Positions 34,501 through 40,089 of a stretch of DNA of 40,089 nucleotides are shown in pieces (position 1 is the first letter of the stretch; the number at the start of each line of letters is the position of its first letter). The position numbers and the translations under genes were made by a program. The stretch covers positions 1 to 40,089 of the forward strand of contig CANQKE010000024.1 in the NCBI GenBank assembly GCA_947624435.1, given 5' to 3'. The notes under the pieces were generated by a model that saw only the letters and a program-made list of their open reading frames with translations, ran no database searches and was not told the DNA's origin. Source of the DNA: an uncultured Ruminiclostridium sp. (GTDB taxonomy: Bacteria; Bacillota; Clostridia; Oscillospirales; Ruminococcaceae).

Positions 34501-35883
34501 CCGGACAGCAATTATCACAAAGGTGTAAGCGTAGTTACTTTGAACAACGAAAAGGGTCAGAGGCTTTTCGGCGAAATATCGGATAAGCTGGAATTCAAGC
34601 GCCAAAGCAATATTGACGACGCAAAAAAAGGAAACTGGAATCTTGTCGGCTCTTCAAGAGCGCATAAATTCAGAAATGATTTTTTCCGTTTGCTAAATAT
34701 GTACGGCAACTTTGAAAAAGCGACTGAATACGCTCTTAACCGTAAATTTGATATAGGCTTCATAGGCTGGTGGTACGGTGAAAATTACGGCAGTATCCTG
34801 ACCAGCTTTGCACTTCATCAATATCTGAAAAGCCGCAATAAACGCGTATTGATGATTGAATGGCCGCTGAGAAGCAAGGACGTACACGTAAATAAAAATA
34901 CGATATCAAGAAGACTTGCCTCCAGATATTATGAGGTAAGTATAGACAGGACGTTTGATGAGCTGCATGATCTGAATTGGTTTTGTGATGCGTTTGTACT
35001 GGGTTCAGACCAGCTGTGGAATTATTGGAGCTCTCGAGAAGTGGACTATTTTTATTTTCTTGATTTTGCAGAGGACGCAAAGAAAAAAATAGCTTATTCA
35101 ACCTCTTTCGGACATAGAGAATTTGAGGCGCCGACATGGTATCTTAAAGCTGCTTCGTATCATATGAGCAGATTCGACCATATTTCGGTAAGAGAAAACG
35201 AAGGTGTAGAGCTTTGCCGCAATGTGTTCGGCGTAGACGCAGTAAGAAATATAGACCCAGTATTTATCTGCGATAAACAGGAATATTTAAGTCTTGCGGA
35301 ACAGAGTAAGCTGGATACAGGCGAGAAGTATATCTTTGCATATGTTCTGAATCCTACTCCGGAAAAGCGTCAGGCGCTGATAGAATTATCTCAGAAGAGC
35401 GGTTTGGGGATAAGGCTTGTCCTTGACAGACAGTTTGATTCTCAAACAAACCGCAGCATAATGGACATGGATAATAATATAATAGTCCCGCAGGAGATAG
35501 AAGACTGGCTTAAGCTTATCATAAATGCGGATTATGTTTTCACGGATTCGTACCACGGAACTTGCTTTTCATTGATATTTAATAAACAATTTAGTTGTAT
35601 CGGCAATATGCTCAGAGGTGTCTTCAGATTCACCACCTTGTTGGATTGTGCGGGACTGTCAGACCGCCTTTTGTTCGACCCGCTTAAGGTTATTGACCAG
35701 TACGAGCAGGTTATCAATTACGACGAAGTGAATGCCAGATTGAATAATGATATAGAACGTTCGCGCCGGTGGCTCAATAACGCGTTGGATTCCCCAAAAT
35801 TTTTAAGATCCTCTGGATATGATTTGTTAATTGATAAAATACGGGAATTGCAAAAGCAAATAGATGAGCTTAAGAGAAAATAA
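31552..35883 (+). CDS. GT2-GT2-FrhB-pyruvyltransferase four-part fusion
   Basis: A 1443-residue protein. GT2 domain A (residues ~6-230: IIVPCYNVENYIRKCL, VNDGSTDN, VESDDF). GT2 domain B (from ~365: VIIPIFNVEKFLPSAL, INNGSTDN, LDGDDY). A linker follows, then two 4Fe-4S motifs beginning at C703, an FrhB module (~760-1040) and a pyruvyltransferase module (from ~1066: IGFIGWWYGENYGSILTSF, ending in TDSYHGTCFS). The second half is a clear paralogue of the protein at 29203. The C-terminus is a short coiled coil (IDKIRELQKQIDELKRK). ATG 31552 is chosen with GGATGGTG upstream; TTG 31534 has no ribosome binding site. The first half is strikingly AT-rich. A Shine-Dalgarno/GTG pair lies at the junction (33607-33624). 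Confidence 0.88.
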   Translation: MVGNSNNIKLSIIVPCYNVENYIRKCLSSIVDQTLKEIEIICVNDGSTDNTLNIISEFAGKDERIFVIDKPNSGYGDSLNTAISEASGEYIGIVESDDFAESEMFETLYNKAKEYDADVVKSNFWLYWGTEDRDDFFECLHKDECNKIIDPLLHDNGSFYNRKASVWSAIYRRKYLTDNKIRFLTTPGASFQDISFTFKVLSTTKKMVCVYEPFLHYRQDNASSSINNVERKIPYFLKEYDEVINFINAANYGKEHLFSLYCSQFYDNCLYIYERSDPVSRYPFLKIVSDKFKDILSEIDPEKINFGDCWWKRRDIVRIAEDPYQYHMWRNDERYDQKKGSIRCANPDIPVGTIVYPDGYKDSTRPTFSVIIPIFNVEKFLPSALESLLYQTYKDLEIICINNGSTDNSLSIIKAYSKIDKRIIIINQEHSSLAAARNNGMDISKGNYVVFLDGDDYLSENTFEILSRVIIEKNDPDMIEYGSTPFPKSPAASKWLYDILTTPDDFYYKIDQTTFLKTGFLKVFCWRYCIRSQFIKERHITFPTELIFGEDAIFVMHCLMQATGVVIISDKLYFYRHNRSDSFSTTIYKDSELYAKLQFMILERMLKDAFSLFEFEKSPSLFEYCSYFIEGCLNGLSRSSKVNYITKFLSLMKEYGLDQCVYNCSQNRQNFYNHCLETVKEESREKEAKAVAVTVVLVDKNICTGCGACYNICPVNAIRMESDSEGFLCPVIKDDICTSCGLCYNKCPAVNEDIYFNNAQPEVYAAYAPDEIRMESSSGGMFTVLAEHIIDKGGYVAGVRWDEKFSAVFDIVEKKEDLALMRGSKYVQSSTGLIFRKIKQLLNDGKTVLFTGVPCQTAGLRHFLGKDYDNLYIVDILCHGSPSPKSFEEFLKCAVNSIEGNDDISQIESIEFRNKHRHGWGHSIIIKLKNGMEYDKTRNATNWYNSFLNILNCRRVCGQCRYNTLPRQGDITLGDFWGIESVMPDSNYHKGVSVVTLNNEKGQRLFGEISDKLEFKRQSNIDDAKKGNWNLVGSSRAHKFRNDFFRLLNMYGNFEKATEYALNRKFDIGFIGWWYGENYGSILTSFALHQYLKSRNKRVLMIEWPLRSKDVHVNKNTISRRLASRYYEVSIDRTFDELHDLNWFCDAFVLGSDQLWNYWSSREVDYFYFLDFAEDAKKKIAYSTSFGHREFEAPTWYLKAASYHMSRFDHISVRENEGVELCRNVFGVDAVRNIDPVFICDKQEYLSLAEQSKLDTGEKYIFAYVLNPTPEKRQALIELSQKSGLGIRLVLDRQFDSQTNRSIMDMDNNIIVPQEIEDWLKLIINADYVFTDSYHGTCFSLIFNKQFSCIGNMLRGVFRFTTLLDCAGLSDRLLFDPLKVIDQYEQVINYDEVNARLNNDIERSRRWLNNALDSPKFLRSSGYDLLIDKIRELQKQIDELKRK
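33607..33624 (+). promoter_or_regulatory. Internal Shine-Dalgarno and in-frame GTG at the fusion junction
   Basis: AAGGAGG (33607-33613), 8-base spacer, GTG (33622-33624), in frame with the surrounding gene at codon 691. The GTG lies 12 codons before the first Fe-S cysteine, the same distance as the start codon of the separate FrhB-pyruvyltransferase gene at 29203. It could start a 753-residue FrhB-pyruvyltransferase protein independently. Confidence 0.7.
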
Positions 35884-35902
35884 TTATCAATCGGAGGAAA
35901 AG

Positions 35903-38701
35903 ATGGGAAAATTTAGAGTAATATTATTTACTGAAACATGGGAATTGGAAAAAGCGATCTCTTTATTAAACGGTTCTTTAATTAAAGGGGACGTTGAAAT
36001 TAACGGATTTACGTCATTGAAAGAATGGGCTTTTTCAAAGATATGCAATTATAATTTTATTCCTTACAACAAGTTGAAAGAAGTAGACTATGACTATATT
36101 ATTGCTTGCGATTTTTCTGCCGACTGTCCGTTAAAGGAAAAAATAATCAACCTTGGATTTGACAAACAAAAAATAATTAAGGGACGCATTATCGAAAATC
36201 CTTGTTTTGATATGTCGTATTATGACATGTTACACAAAGATCCGCCAAGCATAATTTCATCAACCTGTTTCGGAGGAGTAATATGTCATGATTTAGATCT
36301 TCCGTTTATGTCGCCATTTGTTAATCTTTTTGTTAATGATGATGAGTTTTATGAAATGTTGAAAGACTTAAAGTCAACTATAGATTCTCCTATTCAAGAA
36401 AAGATCAATACTGATAATAATATTAATTATCCGGTTGGTTTATTAAACAACGGTAAAAGTATAATAGAGGTTCATTTTAACCATTATAATAACTTTGATG
36501 AAGCAAAAAGAATTTGGGATAAGAGAAAGGAAAGAATCAACTATAACAATATTATTGTTACATCAATAATATGGAATCAAGAAAGCTTGAAAAAATTTCT
36601 GCAAATTACATATAAAAAAATAGGTTTCGCGTTTACTAAATTAGATCAGGAATATGACGATGTTCTTGACTGTACCATGTTTTTTGATCCGGATATTCGC
36701 AAAAAGACCTCTAACTATTATTGGAAGTTTTTGCATGACTCTTCATACGAAAACGAGAGAAGGCAGTTTCCGAGATTATATGATCCATATAAATTGCTGC
36801 TGAAAAAGACCGGTTGGAAATTATCACACGGAACTATTTTGAACAATAAAATTGATTTTCAAGAAGCCAACAGCGCTTTATCGAATTTACAAAATGTTGT
36901 AAATATAATGTTTTTAGATCTCGACGGAAGTTATCTTCCTTATTTATTTGTGTTGATAACCAGCTTGCTTGACAATCATTCTGATAGTACAAAATTCGTA
37001 TTTTTTCTCGGATATGTAAATACTCCTAAAGAAGAAATGGATAAATTAAAAAATTATGTAATCAGCAAAGGCGCTGAGATGTTTCTAATATATGCCGACA
37101 CTAGTGTGTTTGATGGATTTAAGAATTTCGGCAAAGGAGGACTGCATAATTACAAAATTTTCCCTCATCTTCTTTTGCCTGATACTGTTGACAGAGTTCT
37201 CGTCTTGGACACAGATATTGTAGTATGTGATGATATCCTTGATTTATATAATATTGATTTTTCCGAAAATGAATTATATGCTGCGGCGATTGACGGCGGA
37301 AATTCTCTTGAATATGTAAAGAATTATCCCTCGTCATCTCAAAATAAGCTTGATTTCGGCGTGAACTCCGGAGTATTAGTTGCAAATCTGGTACAATTAA
37401 GAAAAGAAAATTGTACAATTGATGCAATGGTAAAAAAGACGGGACTCCCCAAAAGCAGATTATGGGAGGAGGGAATATTATATTATGGATATAGGGATCG
37501 AATTAGACCGGTATATGACTTCAGATATAATTATAATATTTCCAGACATGACGAATATGTTGAGTTCTGCAAAAAAAATAAAGTGGAGTTTAATATAAAA
37601 ATAAGGCATTTTCATGTTTATACATATCCTATAAATTCATTTTTATATCGTCCCTGGCAGCTCTTTTTTGAAAACAACGAACGATTATTGTATAGTGACA
37701 ACGAACTTATTAATAGACGAATTCAGGATAATTTTTCATACTGGTGGTTTTATGCTAAAAAAAGCCCCAATTACGATATTCTTCGCAAAAACATGCTGGA
37801 AATCAAGGATTTGCATAAATTTGCAGCTTCAAATTATATCTTGAAATATACAAATAAGCTCTCTGCTCAAAAAGGGTGGTATTACAATAATTCTCTTTTC
37901 TTTGAGAAATTTACAAGCGACCTTCTTTATAGTCATTCGGCATACGATTTCATTATGGATATAAATAATAAACGTATATCTATAATTAAAAACAATACAT
38001 TAGTTGGTAAATTTGTACATGCTCTGTTAAAGAAAAACAATATTGAGATAATTTTTACAAGCGATAAAGATTCTATCAAAGATTTAAGTGAAACGGAGTG
38101 GAATGAATGCAAAAAAGCAGATATAATTATTAATTGCAATATTCACACAAATATAGACGATGAAAGAGACGGAATTGTATCGAAAAATATAAACTCTATT
38201 TTTAACAGCAAGAATATTGAGAATGATTTTAATAGTGATAATGGCTTGGATTTGTTTTCTAAAAAATCAGAAAATTCAAACGAAAGAGTGTTAAAAGAAC
38301 TTTCTGCTTTGAATGAACGAATTGAACAATTGGCTGATTATAAGATAAAATTCGAACATGAAATTGAAAAAAATACACAGATCAATAATTTGATCAATAC
38401 ATATAAAGCTGAAAACAGCAGCTGCCAGTCAAAAATAACAGATCTGCTTGAGTGCCAAACTAAACTTAATAAAACCATAAATGCTAATAATGCTCAGATT
38501 GCTTCTTTAAGTAATAACAATCAGGTTTTAACGGACAGTCTGTCAGAAGCCTCAATAAAATTATCCGAAATGAAGAAGCAAGTCGATGCGCTAGCTGCCG
38601 AGCGTGATAAGCTCAATGCCAGAATTTCCGCAATAGAGAATTCCCGTTCCTGGCGTTGGACGCGAATATTCAGAAGAAATAAAAAGGATGAAGAAATATG
38701 A
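35903..38701 (+). CDS. DUF1919-GT8 fusion with long C-terminal coiled coil
   Basis: A 932-residue protein. Residues 1-~105 are unrecognised. Residues ~113-230 match DUF1919 (TCFGGVICHDLDLPFMSPF, FVNDDEFYEML, YPVGLL, IEVHFNHYNNFDEAKRIW), a putative transferase found in capsule loci. Residues ~332-600 are GT8: MFLDLDGSYLPYLFVLITSL, DxD at D436-T437-D438, FGVNSGVLVANL and a late HFHVYTYP. A small unassigned domain (~680-765) and a coiled coil (~795-915) follow, ending in SRSWRWTRIFRRNKK, a motif often seen at the ends of glycan-assembly proteins. ATG 35903 with GGAGGAAA is chosen over ATG 35864, which lies inside the preceding gene. The DNA is strongly AT-rich. 4-base overlap with rfbF. Confidence 0.8.
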   Translation: MGKFRVILFTETWELEKAISLLNGSLIKGDVEINGFTSLKEWAFSKICNYNFIPYNKLKEVDYDYIIACDFSADCPLKEKIINLGFDKQKIIKGRIIENPCFDMSYYDMLHKDPPSIISSTCFGGVICHDLDLPFMSPFVNLFVNDDEFYEMLKDLKSTIDSPIQEKINTDNNINYPVGLLNNGKSIIEVHFNHYNNFDEAKRIWDKRKERINYNNIIVTSIIWNQESLKKFLQITYKKIGFAFTKLDQEYDDVLDCTMFFDPDIRKKTSNYYWKFLHDSSYENERRQFPRLYDPYKLLLKKTGWKLSHGTILNNKIDFQEANSALSNLQNVVNIMFLDLDGSYLPYLFVLITSLLDNHSDSTKFVFFLGYVNTPKEEMDKLKNYVISKGAEMFLIYADTSVFDGFKNFGKGGLHNYKIFPHLLLPDTVDRVLVLDTDIVVCDDILDLYNIDFSENELYAAAIDGGNSLEYVKNYPSSSQNKLDFGVNSGVLVANLVQLRKENCTIDAMVKKTGLPKSRLWEEGILYYGYRDRIRPVYDFRYNYNISRHDEYVEFCKKNKVEFNIKIRHFHVYTYPINSFLYRPWQLFFENNERLLYSDNELINRRIQDNFSYWWFYAKKSPNYDILRKNMLEIKDLHKFAASNYILKYTNKLSAQKGWYYNNSLFFEKFTSDLLYSHSAYDFIMDINNKRISIIKNNTLVGKFVHALLKKNNIEIIFTSDKDSIKDLSETEWNECKKADIIINCNIHTNIDDERDGIVSKNINSIFNSKNIENDFNSDNGLDLFSKKSENSNERVLKELSALNERIEQLADYKIKFEHEIEKNTQINNLINTYKAENSSCQSKITDLLECQTKLNKTINANNAQIASLSNNNQVLTDSLSEASIKLSEMKKQVDALAAERDKLNARISAIENSRSWRWTRIFRRNKKDEEI

Positions 38702-39474
38702 AAGCATTGATCTTAGCCGGCGGGTTCGGCACGCGCATAAGTGAAGAAAGCCATTTGAGACCCAAGCCGATGATAGAGATCGGGGAAAAACCGATACTCT
38801 GGCACATAATGAAAACCTATTCCCATTATGGGATAAACGACTTTGTGATACTCGCGGGGTACAAACAGCACGTTATCAAGGAATGGTTCGCGGACTACTT
38901 CCTGCATACCTCAGACGTGACGTTTGATTTCACGGCGGAAAACAAAATGACCGTGCATCATAAAAGCGCCGAGCCGTGGCGGGTGACCGTGGTGGATACA
39001 GGCCTTAATACCATGACCGGCGGGCGTGTTAAACGCGCTCAGGAGTATGTGGGCGATGAAACTTTCATGCTCACCTACGGCGACGCGGTGGGGAATATCA
39101 ACATATCCGAGCTGCTGGAATTTCATAAAGCGCACGGCAAGATAGGAACCGTGTCGGTGTATAACTTCGGGCAGGATAAGGGCGTGCTTGAAGTAGCGGA
39201 AAACGGCAAGGTAAACGCTTTTCGTGAAAAGTCCGACCTTGACGGCGACCTTATCAATATCGGCTTTATGGTGTTTGAACCTAAGGTTTTTGATTACATA
39301 GAGGGCGACAGCACCGTGCTTGAAAAAGACCCGCTGAATAAACTCGTAGAAATGGGCGAACTCAACGCGTATCTTCATAAAGGCTTCTGGCAGTGCATGG
39401 ACACTATCCGCGAAAAAGAAAAGCTGGAAAAACTCTGGAACAGCGGACAAGCCCCGTGGAAGGAGTGGGATTGA
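38698..39474 (+). CDS. rfbF: Glucose-1-phosphate cytidylyltransferase
   Basis: A 258-residue enzyme of the usual family length. It makes CDP-glucose from CTP and glucose 1-phosphate, the entry step to CDP-linked dideoxy and deoxy sugars. The nucleotide-binding start MKALILAGGFGTRISEESHL, then RPKPMIEIGEKPILWHIMK, and later TYGDAVGNI and the WQCMDTIREKEKLEKLW ending are diagnostic. It overlaps the upstream gene by 4 bases (ATGA) and rfbG by 1 base (TGATG), so it is translationally coupled to both. Base composition returns here to GC-richer DNA after the AT-rich glycosyltransferase genes. Confidence 0.95.
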   Translation: MKALILAGGFGTRISEESHLRPKPMIEIGEKPILWHIMKTYSHYGINDFVILAGYKQHVIKEWFADYFLHTSDVTFDFTAENKMTVHHKSAEPWRVTVVDTGLNTMTGGRVKRAQEYVGDETFMLTYGDAVGNINISELLEFHKAHGKIGTVSVYNFGQDKGVLEVAENGKVNAFREKSDLDGDLINIGFMVFEPKVFDYIEGDSTVLEKDPLNKLVEMGELNAYLHKGFWQCMDTIREKEKLEKLWNSGQAPWKEWD

Positions 39475-40089
39475 TGCTTGATTTCTACAAAGGTAAAAAA
39501 GTATTCGTTACCGGTCATACCGGCTTCAAAGGCTCTTGGCTTTGCAAGATACTGACAATGGCAGGCGCAGAAGTAACCGGCTATTCGCTGAATCCGCCTA
39601 CAGATCCCTCGCTGTTCGAGATAGCGAAGATAGGTGAGCATATAACCTCGGTTATCGGTGACATAAGCGATTATGACAAGCTGAAAGCGGCTTTTGATAA
39701 GGCGCAGCCGGAGATAGTGCTGCATCTCGCGGCTCAGCCTATCGTCCGCGACAGCTATAAAGACCCTGCCTACACCTATCGCACTAACGTTATGGGAACG
39801 GTGAATATCCTTGAATGTGTAAGAAACAGCAGCTGCGTTAAGTCTTTTCTGAACGTTACCACCGACAAGGTGTACAAGAATAAAGAGTGGGAGTGGGGTT
39901 ATCGCGAGAACGAAGAACTTGACGGCTACGACCCGTATTCAAATTCAAAATCCTGCTCCGAGCTTGTCACTCACAGCTACAAGAACAGCTTTTTTGAGGA
40001 CGGCAAAACCGCTATCTCTACCGCCAGAGCGGGCAATGTGATAGGCGGCGGGGATTTTGCAAACGACAGGATAATCCCGGACTGCGTGC
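39474..40089 (+). CDS. rfbG: CDP-glucose 4,6-dehydratase (partial, cut by window end)
   Basis: The first 205 codons of an NAD-dependent short-chain dehydrogenase/reductase-type enzyme. KKVFVTGHTGFKGSWL is the nucleotide-binding loop. LHLAAQPIVRDSYKDP, the TTDKVYKNKEWEWGYREN segment and the catalytic YSNSK (Tyr-x3-Lys) match CDP-glucose 4,6-dehydratases, which make CDP-4-keto-6-deoxyglucose. Full-length enzymes have about 360 residues, so the C-terminal substrate-binding part is missing here only because the window ends. AAGGAGTGG precedes ATG 39474, which overlaps the rfbF stop by one base. Steps after this (for example an RfbH-type dehydratase) should follow outside the window. Confidence 0.93.
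   Translation, partial: MLDFYKGKKVFVTGHTGFKGSWLCKILTMAGAEVTGYSLNPPTDPSLFEIAKIGEHITSVIGDISDYDKLKAAFDKAQPEIVLHLAAQPIVRDSYKDPAYTYRTNVMGTVNILECVRNSSCVKSFLNVTTDKVYKNKEWEWGYRENEELDGYDPYSNSKSCSELVTHSYKNSFFEDGKTAISTARAGNVIGGGDFANDRIIPDCV

Overview
The window looks like a chromosomal segment of a Gram-positive gut Clostridium relative, most likely Oscillospiraceae/Ruminococcus-like. The reasons are strong AGGAGG-type ribosome binding sites, TTGACA-17-TATAAT promoters, a sortase-type surface protein with an NPxTG motif, a two-FeoA/FeoB iron locus with FeoB-associated Cys-rich proteins, and moderate GC with AT-rich islands. This assignment is inferred from gene content; no rRNA or other phylogenetic marker beyond L13/S9 was available. 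No tRNA, rRNA, CRISPR array, insertion sequence or phage gene was seen.

Layout. (1) 1-300: non-coding, packed with short perfect hairpins inside a 77-bp direct repeat. (2) 322-2422: a GH-A/GH26-like glycosidase and a DinB-like protein. (3) 2612-3643: the rplM-rpsI ribosomal operon with a strong promoter and a structured leader. (4) 3668-5861: a DUF1275 membrane protein and a MATE transporter. (5) 5989-14270: one 2683-residue surface adhesin with collagen-binding-like N-terminal modules, eleven Cna-B/SpaA domains, a PETS/PETT stalk and an NPITG sorting signal. (6) 14313-17714: VTC-domain protein, DUF4956 membrane protein and Cthe_2159-like lipoprotein, a three-gene operon. (7) 17722-21957: the feo locus (feoA, feoA, feoB, a 57-residue Cys-rich membrane protein, a membrane-HMA fusion, DUF2325), decorated with five copies of a GTTAG-N6-CTAAC palindrome that is probably the operator of an iron-responsive repressor. 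(8) 21957-23424: a divergently transcribed MATE transporter on the minus strand. (9) 23455-40089: a long one-directional cell-surface glycan cluster that runs off the window end.

The glycan cluster starts from one strong promoter followed by a roughly 200-nt structured leader, then encodes a GlfT2-like galactofuranosyltransferase, a DUF4422/GT8-like protein, a double GT2 protein, an FrhB-pyruvyltransferase fusion, a giant GT2-GT2-FrhB-pyruvyltransferase fusion, a DUF1919-GT8-coiled-coil protein, and the CDP-glucose genes rfbF and rfbG (the last cut by the window end). Genes overlap or sit close together with no terminator between them. Together they predict a surface polysaccharide with galactofuranose, pyruvate ketals and a CDP-derived deoxysugar. 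No flippase, polymerase or ABC exporter is visible inside the window, so the cluster should continue beyond it.

The most unusual points are: the fusion gene at 31552-35883, which keeps a perfect Shine-Dalgarno and in-frame GTG exactly at its internal domain border and is a patchwork of very AT-rich and GC-richer DNA; the helical insert found in ten of eleven Cna-B domains of the adhesin; the feo palindrome set; and the hairpin-array repeat at the left edge.
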